Source: a bacterium
GTDB taxonomy: Bacteria > Bacillota > Bacilli > Lactobacillales > Streptococcaceae
Length of the DNA: 64,000 bases
Direction: 5' to 3'
NCBI GenBank assembly: GCA_905221065.1
Contig: CAJNBS010000001.1
Span: forward strand, 62,001 to 126,000
Position 1 is the first letter of the stretch. Every line of letters begins with the position of its first letter. Below the pieces are notes generated by a model that saw only the letters and a program-made list of their open reading frames with translations, was not told where the DNA came from and searched no databases. This document shows positions 44,905 through 54,325 of the stretch, in pieces. The position numbers were made by a program, and so were the translations under genes.

Positions 44905-45261
44905 GTGATTTCAAAACCAGATAAAAACAAACTCCGCCAAAAACGCCACCGTCGCGTTCGCGGAAAACTCTCTGGAACTGCTGATCGCCCACGTTTGAAC
45001 GTATTCCGTTCTAATACAGGCATCTACGCTCAAGTGATTGATGACGTAGCGGGTGTAACGCTCGCAAGTGCTTCAACTCTTGACAAAGAAGTTTCAAAAG
45101 GAACTAAGACTGAACAAGCCGTTGCTGTCGGTAAACTCGTTGCAGAACGTGCAAACGCTAAAGGTATTTCAGAAGTGGTGTTCGACCGCGGTGGATATCT
45201 ATATCACGGACGTGTGAAAGCTTTGGCTGATGCAGCTCGTGAAAACGGATTGAAATTCTAA
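44905..45261 (+). CDS. rplR: Ribosomal protein L18
   Basis: The protein has 118 residues from the GTG at 44905, behind AAAGAGGTG. Core: [18 protein letters not shown] and [26 protein letters not shown]. It binds 5S rRNA. The longer frame from 44866 has no ribosome site. Confidence 0.98.
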
Positions 45262-45278
45262 TAGGAGGACACTAGAAA

Positions 45279-45773
45279 ATGGCATTTAAAGACAATGCAG
45301 TTGAATTAGAAGAACGCGTAGTTGCTGTCAACCGTGTTACAAAAGTTGTTAAAGGTGGACGTCGTCTTCGTTTCGCAGCTCTTGTTGTTGTTGGTGACCA
45401 CAACGGTCGCGTAGGATTTGGTACTGGTAAAGCTCAAGAAGTTCCAGAAGCAATCCGTAAAGCAGTAGACGATGCTAAGAAAAACTTGATCGAAGTTCCT
45501 ATGGTTGGAACAACAATCCCACACGAAGTTCTTTCAGAATTCGGTGGAGCTAAAGTATTGTTGAAACCTGCTGTAGAAGGTTCTGGAGTTGCCGCTGGTG
45601 GTGCAGTTCGTGCCGTTGTGGAATTGGCAGGTGTGGCAGATATTACATCTAAATCACTTGGTTCTAACACTCCAATCAACATTGTTCGTGCAACTGTTGA
45701 AGGTTTGAAACAATTGAAACGCGCTGAAGAAGTTGCTGCCCTTCGTGGTATTTCAGTTTCTGATTTGGCATAA
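45279..45773 (+). CDS. rpsE: Ribosomal protein S5
   Basis: The protein has 164 residues, with [18 protein letters not shown] (the fidelity loop) and [15 protein letters not shown]. It affects decoding accuracy and mRNA unwinding. AGGAGGACAC precedes the start. Confidence 0.99.
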   Translation: MAFKDNAVELEERVVAVNRVTKVVKGGRRLRFAALVVVGDHNGRVGFGTGKAQEVPEAIRKAVDDAKKNLIEVPMVGTTIPHEVLSEFGGAKVLLKPAVEGSGVAAGGAVRAVVELAGVADITSKSLGSNTPINIVRATVEGLKQLKRAEEVAALRGISVSDLA

Positions 45774-45786
45774 GAAAGGGGATAAA

Positions 45787-45969
45787 ATGGCTCAAATTAA
45801 AATTACTTTGACTAAGTCTCCAATCGGACGCATTCCATCACAACGTAAAACTGTTGTAGCACTTGGACTTGGCAAATTGAACAGCTCTGTTATTAAAGAA
45901 GACAACGCTGCTATCCGTGGTATGATCACAGCAGTATCTCACTTGGTAACAGTTGAAGAAGTAAACTAA
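45787..45969 (+). CDS. rpmD: Ribosomal protein L30
   Basis: The protein has 60 residues from [14 protein letters not shown], after GAAAGGGGAT. The last part is [17 protein letters not shown]. It starts 13 bases after rpsE. Confidence 0.98.
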   Translation: MAQIKITLTKSPIGRIPSQRKTVVALGLGKLNSSVIKEDNAAIRGMITAVSHLVTVEEVN

Positions 45970-45974
45970 TGAAT

Positions 45975-46008
45975 TTTTAGGGGATGTGCAGTATACCATC
46001 CCCTAAAA
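45975..46008 (+). promoter_or_regulatory. Perfect 12-bp hairpin in the rpmD-rplO spacer
   Basis: TTTTAGGGGATG and CATCCCCTAAAA pair fully around a 10-base loop. The next bases are CTAG, not T, so it is not a standard terminator. Its symmetric A/T flanks may still permit partial attenuation. Confidence 0.6.
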
Positions 46009-46113
46009 CTAGATATAGTCATCTATGATGACGTCGTATAGGCGAGTTGATGGGGGAGACAACCTTTTCTTCCTTCTCGGCGCTAGCATTTTACAAAAGA
46101 GGAGAAAATAAAA

Positions 46114-46554
46114 ATGAAACTTCATGAATTGAAACCTGCAGAAGGTTCTCGTAAAGTACGTAACCGCGTTGGTCGTGGTACTTCATCAGGTAACGGTAAA
46201 ACATCTGGTCGTGGTCAAAAAGGTCAAAAAGCTCGTAGTGGTGGCGGAGTTCGCCTTGGTTTTGAAGGTGGACAAACTCCATTGTTCCGTCGTCTTCCAA
46301 AACGTGGATTCACTAACATCAACGCTAAAGAATACGCAATTGTGAACCTTGACCAATTGAACGTCTTTGAAGATGGTGCTGAAGTTACTCCAGTTGTTCT
46401 TATCGAAGCAGGAATTGTTAAAGCTGAAAAATCAGGCGTTAAAATTCTTGGTAACGGTGAGTTGACTAAGAAATTGACTGTGAAAGCAGCTAAATTCTCT
46501 AAATCAGCTGAAGAAGCTATCACTGCTAAAGGTGGTTCAGTAGAAGTCATCTAA
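46114..46554 (+). CDS. rplO: Ribosomal protein L15
   Basis: The protein has 146 residues, [22 protein letters not shown], with the glycine-rich [23 protein letters not shown] stretch. It is a late 50S assembly protein. AAAGAGGAGAAAAT precedes the start. Confidence 0.99.
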   Translation: MKLHELKPAEGSRKVRNRVGRGTSSGNGKTSGRGQKGQKARSGGGVRLGFEGGQTPLFRRLPKRGFTNINAKEYAIVNLDQLNVFEDGAEVTPVVLIEAGIVKAEKSGVKILGNGELTKKLTVKAAKFSKSAEEAITAKGGSVEVI

Positions 46555-46566
46555 GAGAGGTGACCT

Positions 46567-47877
46567 ATGTTTTTTAAATTATTAAGAGAAGCTCTTAAAG
46601 TCAAGCAGGTTCGATCAAAAATTTTGTTTACAATTTTTATCGTTTTGGTCTTTCGTATCGGGACTAGTATTACAGTTCCTGGTGTGAATGCCAATAGCTT
46701 GAATGCTTTAAGTGGATTATCCTTCTTAAACATGCTGAGCTTGGTGTCAGGGAATGCCATGAAAAACTTTTCAGTTTTTGCACTTGGTGTTAGTCCCTAC
46801 ATTACGGCCTCTATCGTTGTCCAACTCTTGCAAATGGATATTTTACCGAAATTTGTAGAGTGGGGGAAACAAGGGGAAGTAGGTCGAAGAAAATTGAATC
46901 AAGCTACTCGTTATATTGCTCTTGGTCTAGCCTTTGTGCAATCTATCGGGATTACAGCTGGTTTTAATACTTTGGCTGGAGCTCAATTGTTGAAAACAGC
47001 TCTTACTCCACAAGTCTTTATCATGATTGGTATCATCTTAACAGCTGGTAGTATGATTGTGACGTGGTTGGGAGAGCAAATTACAGATAAGGGATACGGA
47101 AATGGTGTTTCTATGATTATCTTTGCCGGGATTGTTGCCTCAATTCCAGAGATGATTCAGGGCATCTATGTAGACTACTTTGTGAATGTTCCAAGTAGCC
47201 GTATCAACTCATCTATCATTTTCGTAATCATCTTGATTATTGCTGTATTGTTGATCATTTACTTTACAACTTATGTTCAACAAGCGGAATACAAAATTCC
47301 AATCCAATATACTAAGGTTGCACAAGGTGCTCCATCTAGCTCTTACCTTCCATTGAAGGTGAACCCTGCTGGAGTTATCCCTGTTATCTTTGCAAGTTCG
47401 ATTACTGCAGCGCCGGCGGCTATTCTTCAGTTTTTGAGCGCTACAGGCCATGATTGGGCTTGGGTAAGAACAGCACAAGAAATGCTGGCAACAACTTCAC
47501 CAACTGGTATTGCCATGTATGCTTTGTTGATTATTCTCTTTACATTCTTCTACACGTTTGTACAGATTAATCCTGAAAAAGCGGCTGAGAACCTACAAAA
47601 GAGCGGTGCCTATATCCACGGAGTTCGTCCTGGTAAAGGTACAGAAGAATATATGTCTAAACTTCTTCGTCGTCTTGCAACTGTTGGTTCCCTCTTCCTT
47701 GGTGTGATTTCTATTTTACCGATTGTGGCAAAAGATGTTTTCGGACTTTCAGAAGCAGTTGCTTTTGGAGGAACCAGTCTTTTGATCATTATCTCTACAG
47801 GTATTGAAGGAATCAAACAATTGGAAGGTTACCTATTGAAACGTAAGTATGTTGGTTTCATGGATAGAACAGAATAA
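46567..47877 (+). CDS. secY: Protein translocase channel subunit SecY
   Basis: The protein has 436 residues and ten membrane helices. Recognisable parts are the plug and helix 2 (FALGVSPYITASIVVQLLQM) and the cytosolic loop before the last helices (SGAYIHGVRPGKGTEEYMSKLLRR). It forms the Sec pore with SecE and SecG. A BOX element separates it from adk. Confidence 0.98.
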   Translation: MFFKLLREALKVKQVRSKILFTIFIVLVFRIGTSITVPGVNANSLNALSGLSFLNMLSLVSGNAMKNFSVFALGVSPYITASIVVQLLQMDILPKFVEWGKQGEVGRRKLNQATRYIALGLAFVQSIGITAGFNTLAGAQLLKTALTPQVFIMIGIILTAGSMIVTWLGEQITDKGYGNGVSMIIFAGIVASIPEMIQGIYVDYFVNVPSSRINSSIIFVIILIIAVLLIIYFTTYVQQAEYKIPIQYTKVAQGAPSSSYLPLKVNPAGVIPVIFASSITAAPAAILQFLSATGHDWAWVRTAQEMLATTSPTGIAMYALLIILFTFFYTFVQINPEKAAENLQKSGAYIHGVRPGKGTEEYMSKLLRRLATVGSLFLGVISILPIVAKDVFGLSEAVAFGGTSLLIIISTGIEGIKQLEGYLLKRKYVGFMDRTE

Positions 47878-47889
47878 AAGTATTTACTG

Positions 47890-47994
47890 ATACTCTTCGA
47901 AAATCAAATTCAAACCACGTCAGCTTCACCTTGCCGTACTTAAGTACAGCCTGCGGCTAGCTTCCTAGTTTGCTCTTTGATTTTCATTGAGTAT
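47890..47994 (-). repeat. Short BOX element without boxB, inside the spc operon
   Basis: The 105 bases are nearly the reverse complement of the BOX at 28854-28958, with ends ATACTCTTCGAAAATC and CATTGAGTAT. It lies 12 bases after the secY stop. Confidence 0.85.
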
Positions 47995-48009
47995 GAATCA
48001 GTAAATACT

Positions 48010-48060
48010 GAGGGAGTGGAGGTTTAAACTCTAACATTTGTAAGAGTTTGATCTCCCCTC
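48010..48060 (+). promoter_or_regulatory. First hairpin of the adk leader
   Basis: GAGGGAG pairs with CTCCCCTC and AAACTCT with AGAGTTT. A short T-rich stretch follows, so it may attenuate readthrough from secY. Confidence 0.5.
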
Positions 48061-48063
48061 TTC

Positions 48064-48120
48064 TATTTTGTTTTTAAATAGGGGTGAAAAGACTTTTTGC
48101 TTCTATTTAAAAATAAAATA
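48064..48120 (+). promoter_or_regulatory. Second, long hairpin abutting the adk ribosome site
   Basis: TATTTTGTTTTTAAATAG and CTATTTAAAAATAAAATA pair over 18 bp with one mismatch. The next bases are AGGAG, the adk ribosome site. Confidence 0.6.
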
Positions 48121-48133
48121 AGGAGATCAAATC

Positions 48134-48772
48134 ATGAATCTTTTGATTATGGGCTTACCTGGTGCAGGTAAAGGAACTCAAGCAGCAAAAATCGTAGAGC
48201 AATTCCATGTTGCACATATCTCAACAGGTGATATGTTCCGCGCTGCAATGGCAAATCAAACTGAAATGGGTGTTCTTGCTAAGTCATACATTGACAAGGG
48301 TGAATTGGTTCCTGACGAAGTTACAAATGGAATCGTAAAAGAACGTCTTTCACAAGATGATATTAAAGAAACAGGATTTTTGTTGGATGGTTACCCACGT
48401 ACAATCGAACAAGCTCATGCCTTGGACAAAACATTGGCTGAACTTGGCATTGAACTAGAAGGTGTCATCAACATTGAAGTGAATCCAGATAGCCTCTTGG
48501 AACGTTTGAGTGGCCGTATCATCCACCGAGTAACTGGAGAAACTTTCCACAAGGTCTTTAACCCACCAGTTGACTATAAAGAAGAAGATTACTACCAACG
48601 TGAAGATGATAAGCCTGAAACGGTAAAACGTCGTTTGGACGTTAATATTGCTCAAGGAGAACCAATCATTGCTCACTACCGTGCCAAAGGTTTGGTTCAT
48701 GACATCGAAGGTAATCAAGATATCAATGATGTCTTCTCAGATATCGAAAAAGTATTGACAAATTTGAAATAA
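48134..48772 (+). CDS. adk: Adenylate kinase
   Basis: The protein has 212 residues. The P-loop is [10 protein letters not shown], and the NMP site is [10 protein letters not shown]. The LID ([24 protein letters not shown]) lacks the four Cys of zinc-type LIDs. It balances AMP, ADP and ATP. Its place after secY is standard for Firmicutes. Confidence 0.98.
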
Positions 48773-48888
48773 AGCGTTTTTCACACTTGCAAAAATCCGC
48801 TACAAATGTTATACTGAGATAGTCTGACTTATAATTGTTGTCTCTGTGTCTAGAGGCATCGAATCGAAATTTATGGAGGTGCTTTTGC

Positions 48889-49107
48889 GTGGCAAAAGAC
48901 GATGTGATTGAAGTTGAAGGCAAAGTAGTTGATACAATGCCGAATGCAATGTTTACGGTTGAACTTGAAAATGGACATCAGATTTTAGCAACAGTTTCTG
49001 GTAAAATTCGTAAAAACTATATTCGTATTTTAGCGGGAGATCGTGTTACTGTCGAAATGAGTCCATATGACTTGACACGTGGACGTATCACTTACCGCTT
49101 TAAATAA
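48889..49107 (+). CDS. infA: Translation initiation factor IF-1
   Basis: The protein has 72 residues from the GTG at 48889 ([19 protein letters not shown]), the usual S1/OB-fold length. TATGGAGGTGC precedes the start. The longer frame from 48835 adds no family sequence. It blocks the A site during initiation. Confidence 0.98.
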   Translation: MAKDDVIEVEGKVVDTMPNAMFTVELENGHQILATVSGKIRKNYIRILAGDRVTVEMSPYDLTRGRITYRFK

Positions 49108-49131
49108 TCGAAAAACTTGGAGGGATAAGAA

Positions 49132-49248
49132 ATGAAAGTAAGACCATCGGTCAAACCAATTTGCGAATACTGTAAAGTTATTCGTCGTAATGGTCGTGTT
49201 ATGGTAATTTGCCCAGCAAATCCAAAACACAAACAACGTCAAGGATAA
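49132..49248 (+). CDS. rpmJ: Ribosomal protein L36, zinc type
   Basis: The protein has 38 residues, [20 protein letters not shown], ending [12 protein letters not shown] plus Cys and His in ICPANPKHK form the zinc site. TTGGAGGGATAAG precedes the start. It is easily missed because of its size. Confidence 0.99.
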
Positions 49249-49265
49249 GATAGAAAGGAGAAAAC

Positions 49266-49631
49266 ATGGCTCGTATTGCTGGAGTTGACATTCCAAATGA
49301 CAAACGCGTAGTAATCTCATTGACTTATGTTTATGGTATCGGACTTGCAACATCTAAGAAAATTTTGGCTGCTGCTGGAATCTCAGAAGATGTTCGTGTA
49401 CGTGATCTTACATCAGATCAAGAAGATGCTATCCGTCGTGAAGTGGATGCAATCAAAGTTGAAGGTGACCTTCGTCGTGAAGTAAACTTGAACATCAAAC
49501 GTTTGATGGAAATCGGTTCATACCGTGGTATCCGTCACCGTCGTGGACTTCCTGTCCGTGGACAAAACACTAAAAACAACGCTCGCACTCGTAAAGGTAA
49601 AGCTGTTGCGATTGCTGGTAAGAAAAAATAA
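49266..49631 (+). CDS. rpsM: Ribosomal protein S13
   Basis: The protein has 121 residues, [19 protein letters not shown], with the C-terminal [19 protein letters not shown] tail that reaches the P site. GAAAGGAGAAA precedes the start. Confidence 0.99.
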
Positions 49632-49648
49632 TATAGGAGGTAAAAGTC

Positions 49649-50032
49649 TTGGCTAAACCAACACGTAAACGTCGTGTGAAAAAGAATATCGAATCTGGTA
49701 TTGCTCATATTCACGCTACATTTAATAACACTATTGTTATGATTACTGATGTGCATGGTAATGCAATTGCTTGGTCATCAGCTGGTGCTCTTGGTTTCAA
49801 AGGTTCTCGTAAATCTACACCATTCGCTGCTCAAATGGCTTCTGAAGCTGCTGCTAAATCTGCACAAGAACACGGTCTTAAATCAGTTGAAGTTACTGTA
49901 AAAGGTCCAGGTTCTGGTCGTGAGTCAGCTATTCGTGCGCTTGCTGCCGCTGGTCTTGAAGTAACAGCAATTCGTGATGTGACTCCAGTGCCACACAATG
50001 GTGCTCGTCCTCCAAAACGTCGCCGTGTATAA
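49649..50032 (+). CDS. rpsK: Ribosomal protein S11
   Basis: The protein has 127 residues with a TTG start at 49649 behind ATAGGAGG. Core: [19 protein letters not shown] and the C-terminal [18 protein letters not shown]. It forms part of the platform and the mRNA exit. Confidence 0.98.
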
Positions 50033-50074
50033 TCATCGCATTACACTGCTTTTCGTTTAAGAGGGAGTAACTAA

Positions 50075-51010
50075 ATGATCGAGTTTGAAAAACCAAATAT
50101 AACAAAAATTGATGAAAATAAAGATTATGGCAAGTTTGTAATCGAACCACTTGAACGTGGCTACGGTACAACTCTTGGTAACTCTCTTCGTCGTGTACTT
50201 CTAGCTTCTCTACCAGGAGCAGCTGTGACATCTATCAATATTGATGGTGTGTTACATGAGTTTGACACAGTTCCAGGTGTTCGTGAAGATGTGATGCAAA
50301 TCATTCTGAACATTAAAGGAATTGCAGTGAAATCGTACGTTGAAGACGAAAAAATCATCGAACTAGATGTTGAAGGTCCTGCTGAAGTAACAGCTGGTGA
50401 CATTTTGACAGATAGCGATATTGAAATTGTAAATCCAGATCATTATCTCTTTACAATCGGTGAAGGTTCTTCTCTAAAAGCGACTATGACTGTTAACAGT
50501 GGTCGTGGATATGTACCTGCAGATGAAAATAAAAAGGATAATGCACCAGTTGGGACACTTGCTGTAGATTCTATTTATACACCAGTTACCAAAGTCAACT
50601 ATCAAGTTGAACCTGCTCGTGTAGGTAGCAACGATGGTTTTGACAAACTAACCCTTGAAATCTTGACAAATGGAACAATTATTCCAGAAGATGCTTTAGG
50701 GCTTTCAGCACGTATTTTGACAGAACATCTTGATTTGTTTACAAATCTTACTGAGATTGCTAAGTCAACTGAAGTGATGAAAGAAGCTGATACTGAATCT
50801 GACGACCGTATTTTGGATCGTACGATTGAGGAACTGGACTTGTCTGTGCGTTCATACAACTGTTTGAAACGTGCCGGTATCAATACTGTGCATGATTTGA
50901 CAGAAAAATCTGAAGCAGAGATGATGAAAGTACGAAATCTTGGACGCAAGAGTTTGGAAGAAGTGAAATTCAAACTTATTGATTTGGGTCTTGGATTAAA
51001 AGATAAATAA
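50075..51010 (+). CDS. rpoA: RNA polymerase alpha subunit
   Basis: The protein has 311 residues. The N-terminal dimer domain includes [20 protein letters not shown]. The C-terminal domain includes [19 protein letters not shown] and [14 protein letters not shown], the surface that binds UP elements and Spx. The position between rpsK and rplQ is standard. Confidence 0.99.
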   Translation: MIEFEKPNITKIDENKDYGKFVIEPLERGYGTTLGNSLRRVLLASLPGAAVTSINIDGVLHEFDTVPGVREDVMQIILNIKGIAVKSYVEDEKIIELDVEGPAEVTAGDILTDSDIEIVNPDHYLFTIGEGSSLKATMTVNSGRGYVPADENKKDNAPVGTLAVDSIYTPVTKVNYQVEPARVGSNDGFDKLTLEILTNGTIIPEDALGLSARILTEHLDLFTNLTEIAKSTEVMKEADTESDDRILDRTIEELDLSVRSYNCLKRAGINTVHDLTEKSEAEMMKVRNLGRKSLEEVKFKLIDLGLGLKDK

Positions 51011-51021
51011 AGGAGGAATAA

Positions 51022-51408
51022 ATGGCTTACCGTAAACTAGGACGCACTAGCTCACAACGTAAAGCAATGCTTCGCGATTTGACAACTGACCTTTTGATCA
51101 ACGAATCAATCGTGACAACTGAAGCTCGTGCTAAAGAAATCCGTAAAACTGTTGAAAAAATGATTACTCTAGGTAAACGTGGTGATTTGCATGCACGTCG
51201 TCAAGCAGCTGCTTTCGTACGTAATGAAATCGCATCTGAAAACTATGATGAAGCAACTGATAAGTACACTTCTACTACAGCACTTCAAAAATTGTTCTCA
51301 GAAATCGCACCTCGTTATGCTGAACGTAACGGTGGATACACTCGTATCCTTAAAACTGAACCACGTCGTGGTGATGCAGCGCCAATGGCGATCATCGAAT
51401 TAGTATAA
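51022..51408 (+). CDS. rplQ: Ribosomal protein L17
   Basis: The protein has 128 residues, [20 protein letters not shown], ending MAIIELV. It is the last gene of the superoperon. AAAGGAGGAAT precedes the start. A structured RNA region and a strong terminator follow. Confidence 0.99.
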   Translation: MAYRKLGRTSSQRKAMLRDLTTDLLINESIVTTEARAKEIRKTVEKMITLGKRGDLHARRQAAAFVRNEIASENYDEATDKYTSTTALQKLFSEIAPRYAERNGGYTRILKTEPRRGDAAPMAIIELV

Positions 51409-51424
51409 AATCATCAATTTTGTT

Positions 51425-51511
51425 GAGTGTTATGATGATGGAGTCTTGTGCTCTTAGTCTAGCTCTGGTCTACCGCTAGGATTTCGGTCCTAGCGGGAAC
51501 ACTCATCATAA
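51425..51511 (+). ncRNA. Structured 3' element after rplQ with two exclusive pairings
   Basis: GAGTGTT (51425-51431) can pair with AACACTC (51498-51504). Alternatively TTATGATGA (51430-51438) pairs with TCATCATAA (51503-51511). The two choices share bases and cannot coexist. A stable hairpin CCGCTAGGA/TCCTAGCGG (51473-51496) lies inside. I do not recognise it as a tRNA or a known RNA. Confidence 0.55.
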
Positions 51512-51525
51512 GTTGAGATAGTAGA

Positions 51526-51581
51526 CGCTTGTTTACGAAATTGTTTTTTTCTTAAAAACAACTTCGTAAGCAGGCGTTTTT
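51526..51581 (+). terminator. Strong terminator of the ribosomal superoperon
   Basis: CGCTTGTTTACGAA and TTCGTAAGCAGGCG with an inner TTGTTTTT/AAAAACAA stem form a hairpin of more than 20 bp, followed by five T. Confidence 0.85.
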
Positions 51582-51601
51582 GAGTATTTTCGTTAGAATT
51601 A

Positions 51602-51610
51602 TGCTATACT
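51602..51610 (+). promoter_or_regulatory. Promoter of the ACT-DUF711 operon, extended -10
   Basis: TGC plus TATACT (51605-51610) lies about 60 bases before the first gene. The -35 is unclear. Confidence 0.55.
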
Positions 51611-51672
51611 ATTTGAAAAGAATCCTGTTTAATGTTCAGGTTTCCTATTAAAAGAAGAATTGGAGTTTGCTT

Positions 51673-51939
51673 ATGAAAGCGATTATAACTGTTGTTGGTA
51701 AAGATAAATCTGGAATTGTTGCAGGTGTTTCTGGTAAAATTGCAGAATTGGGTTTGAACATTGATGATATTTCTCAAACTGTCTTGGATGAATATTTCAC
51801 GATGATGGCTGTCGTCTCAAGTGATGAAAAGCAAGATTTTACTTATCTTCGTAATGAATTTGAAGCTTTTGGGCAAACTTTGAATGTGAAAATCAATATT
51901 CAGAGTGCAGCGATTTTCGAAGCTATGTATAATATCTAG
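51673..51939 (+). CDS. ACT-domain protein
   Basis: The protein has 88 residues from the ATG at 51673, a single ACT domain (AIITVVGKDKSGIVAGVSGKIAELGLNI). Such UPF0237-type proteins bind small ligands, often amino acids. It is paired with the DUF711 gene nine bases downstream, a conserved pairing in Firmicutes. The ligand is unknown. Confidence 0.92.
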   Translation: MKAIITVVGKDKSGIVAGVSGKIAELGLNIDDISQTVLDEYFTMMAVVSSDEKQDFTYLRNEFEAFGQTLNVKINIQSAAIFEAMYNI

Positions 51940-51948
51940 GAGGTGGAC

Positions 51949-53286
51949 ATGGATATTAGACAAGTTACTGAAACCATCGCCATGATTGAGGAGCAAAACT
52001 TCGATATCAGAACTATTACCATGGGGATTTCCCTTTTGGACTGTATCGATCCAGATATCAATCGTGCTGCGGAGAAAATTTATCAAAAGATTACGACCAA
52101 GGCAGCTAATTTAGTGGCTGTTGGGGATGAAATTGCAGCGGAGTTGGGAATTCCAATCGTTAATAAGCGTGTATCGGTGACTCCTATTTCTCTGATTGGG
52201 GCGGCGACAGATGCAACAGACTATGTAGTTCTGGCAAAAGCTCTTGATAAGGCCGCAAAAGAGATTGGTGTGGACTTTATCGGTGGTTTCTCTGCCTTGG
52301 TACAAAAGGGTTATCAAAAGGGAGATGAGATTCTCATCAATTCTATTCCTCGCGCTTTGGCTGAAACGGACAAGGTCTGCTCGTCAGTCAATATCGGTTC
52401 AACCAAGTCTGGTATTAATATGACGGCTGTGGCAGATATGGGACGTATTATCAAGGAAACGGCTAACCTATCTGATATGGGCGCAGCCAAGTTGGTTATA
52501 TTTGCTAATGCTGTTGAGGACAATCCATTTATGGCGGGTGCCTTCCACGGTGTTGGGGAAGCGGATGTTATCATCAATGTCGGGGTTTCTGGGCCTGGTG
52601 TGGTCAAGCGTGCTTTGGAAAAAGTTCGTGGAGAGAGCTTTGATGTAGTAGCCGAAACGGTCAAGAAGACTGCCTTTAAAATTACTCGTATTGGTCAATT
52701 GGTTGGTCAAATGGCAAGCGAGAGATTAGGTGTAGAATTTGGTATTGTTGACTTGAGTTTGGCGCCAACCCCTGCGGTTGGAGACTCTGTGGCACGTGTC
52801 CTTGAGGAAATGGGACTAGAAACAGTTGGAACGCATGGAACGACGGCGGCTTTGGCTCTCTTGAACGATCAAGTTAAGAAGGGCGGAGTGATGGCCTGCA
52901 ACCAAGTAGGTGGTTTGTCTGGTGCTTTTATCCCTGTTTCTGAGGATGAGGGGATGATTGCTGCAGTGCAAAATGGCTCTCTTAATTTAGAAAAACTAGA
53001 AGCCATGACGGCTATCTGTTCTGTTGGTTTGGATATGATTGCCATCCCAGAAGATACGCCTGCTGAAACCATTGCGGCCATGATTGCGGATGAAGCAGCA
53101 ATTGGTGTCATTAACATGAAAACAACAGCTGTTCGTATCATTCCCAAAGGAAAAGAAGGCGATATGATTGAGTTTGGAGGCCTATTAGGAACTGCGCCTG
53201 TTATGAAGGTCAATGGGGCTTCGTCTGTCGATTTCATCTCTCGAGGTGGACAAATCCCAGCACCAATTCATAGTTTTAAAAATTAA
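51949..53286 (+). CDS. DUF711/UPF0210 family protein
   Basis: The protein has 445 residues, [20 protein letters not shown], with glycine-rich [13 protein letters not shown] and [16 protein letters not shown]. The fold is related to glycyl-radical reductases, but I see no radical motif. The ATG at 51949 has AGGAGG upstream. The GTG at 51943 overlaps that site. Its role is unknown. Co-expression with the ACT protein suggests a ligand-controlled enzyme. Confidence 0.9.
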   Translation: MDIRQVTETIAMIEEQNFDIRTITMGISLLDCIDPDINRAAEKIYQKITTKAANLVAVGDEIAAELGIPIVNKRVSVTPISLIGAATDATDYVVLAKALDKAAKEIGVDFIGGFSALVQKGYQKGDEILINSIPRALAETDKVCSSVNIGSTKSGINMTAVADMGRIIKETANLSDMGAAKLVIFANAVEDNPFMAGAFHGVGEADVIINVGVSGPGVVKRALEKVRGESFDVVAETVKKTAFKITRIGQLVGQMASERLGVEFGIVDLSLAPTPAVGDSVARVLEEMGLETVGTHGTTAALALLNDQVKKGGVMACNQVGGLSGAFIPVSEDEGMIAAVQNGSLNLEKLEAMTAICSVGLDMIAIPEDTPAETIAAMIADEAAIGVINMKTTAVRIIPKGKEGDMIEFGGLLGTAPVMKVNGASSVDFISRGGQIPAPIHSFKN

Positions 53287-53299
53287 GAAAATAGGAGAA

Positions 53300-53440
53300 A
53301 TTTTAAGTTCTATTTAAGGTTAGCTGTGTATACTATAATCATTAAATAAAGACCTCCTAATATTATTTGAAATAGATAACACTGATTTAGTTTGAATTTG
53401 ATTTTCATCTAATATCTTTATTTAATAGAACTCCTAAACT
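53300..53440. repeat. Inverted-repeat (MITE-like) element
   Basis: Outer arms AGTTCTATTTAA (from 53308) and TTAATAGAACT (53424-53434), and inner arms ATTAAATAAAGA (53341-53352) and TCTTTATTTAAT (53417-53428), define a non-coding palindrome-ended unit. It may be a degenerate RUP or a similar small element. It has no gene. Confidence 0.5.
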
Positions 53441-53460
53441 TTTTCATAATAATCTCCTGC

Positions 53461-53489
53461 AAAAGTCGCCTGTCTAGGTGGCTTTTGTT
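53461..53489 (+). terminator. Terminator before the histidine phosphatase gene
   Basis: AAAAGTCGCCT and AGGTGGCTTTT pair with wobbles and end in GTTTT. Confidence 0.75.
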
Positions 53490-53499
53490 TTATCATCCA

Positions 53500-53508
53500 T
53501 GATATAAT
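53500..53508 (+). promoter_or_regulatory. Histidine phosphatase promoter, extended -10
   Basis: TGA plus TATAAT (53503-53508) lies 23 bases before the start codon. Confidence 0.6.
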
Positions 53509-53530
53509 AGAAACAAACGGAGGACTGAAA

Positions 53531-54223
53531 ATGGTAAAAGTACGATTGTATTTGGTACGTCATGGCAAGACCATGTTTAACACGATTGGTCGCGCGCAAG
53601 GTTGGAGCGATACTCCCTTAACAGCTGAAGGTGAGCGAGGGATTCAAGAGTTAGGAATCGGTTTGCGAGAATCTGGTCTGCAGTTTGAGCGCGCTTATTC
53701 GAGTGATTCTGGCCGCACCATTCAGACTATGGGAATTATCCTTGACGAGCTTGACTTGCAGGGGAAAATCCCTTATCGCATGGACAAGCGTATCAGAGAA
53801 TGGTGTTTTGGTAGCTTTGACGGAGCCTACGATGGAGATCTTTTCATGGGCATTATTCCTCGTATCTTTAATGTGGACCATGTTCACCAATTGTCTTATG
53901 CTGAACTGGCTGAGGGCTTGGTAGAGGTTGACACAGCTGGTTGGGCTGAAGGCTGGGAAAAACTCAGTGGCCGAATCAAGGAGGGCTTTGAAGCGATTGC
54001 CAAAGAAATGGAAGAGCAGGGTGGGGGCAATGCCCTCGTTGTCAGCCACGGAATGACCATTGGAACCATTGTTTATCTGATTAATGGCATGCATCCTCAT
54101 GGTCTCGATAATGGTAGTGTGACCATCCTTGAATATGAGGACGGCCAGTTTAGCGTTGAAGTTGTCGGCGATCGTAGTTACCGAGAACTAGGACGTGAGA
54201 AGATGGAGGAAGCCTCTATTTAA
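53531..54223 (+). CDS. Histidine phosphatase family protein (phosphoglycerate mutase-like)
   Basis: The protein has 230 residues. The catalytic LYLVRHGKT holds the phospho-His, and VVSHGMTIG holds the second His. The acidic residue falls in REWCFGSFDG. It is shorter than true phosphoglycerate mutases at the cap and more like broad phosphatases. The substrate is unknown. It is a single gene with its own promoter and terminator. Confidence 0.92.
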   Translation: MVKVRLYLVRHGKTMFNTIGRAQGWSDTPLTAEGERGIQELGIGLRESGLQFERAYSSDSGRTIQTMGIILDELDLQGKIPYRMDKRIREWCFGSFDGAYDGDLFMGIIPRIFNVDHVHQLSYAELAEGLVEVDTAGWAEGWEKLSGRIKEGFEAIAKEMEEQGGGNALVVSHGMTIGTIVYLINGMHPHGLDNGSVTILEYEDGQFSVEVVGDRSYRELGREKMEEASI

Positions 54224-54280
54224 TCAGTCTAGACTTGCTTGCCATGAGCTAGGGATTTGATAGGGATATCAAGATAAGAA

Positions 54281-54314
54281 AAAACAGCCGAGGGTAATCC
54301 TTTCGGCTGTTTTT
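54281..54314. terminator. Bidirectional terminator
   Basis: AAAACAGCCGA and TCGGCTGTTTT form an 11-bp stem between the phosphatase and the converging permease gene. Confidence 0.85.
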
Positions 54315-54325
54315 GATGGGGAAAA

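Noticed and set aside
51425-51511. Fold after rplQ considered as a tRNA
   Set aside because: There is no T-loop GTTCNANNC consensus, no 7-bp acceptor with the right spacing, and no anticodon arm.
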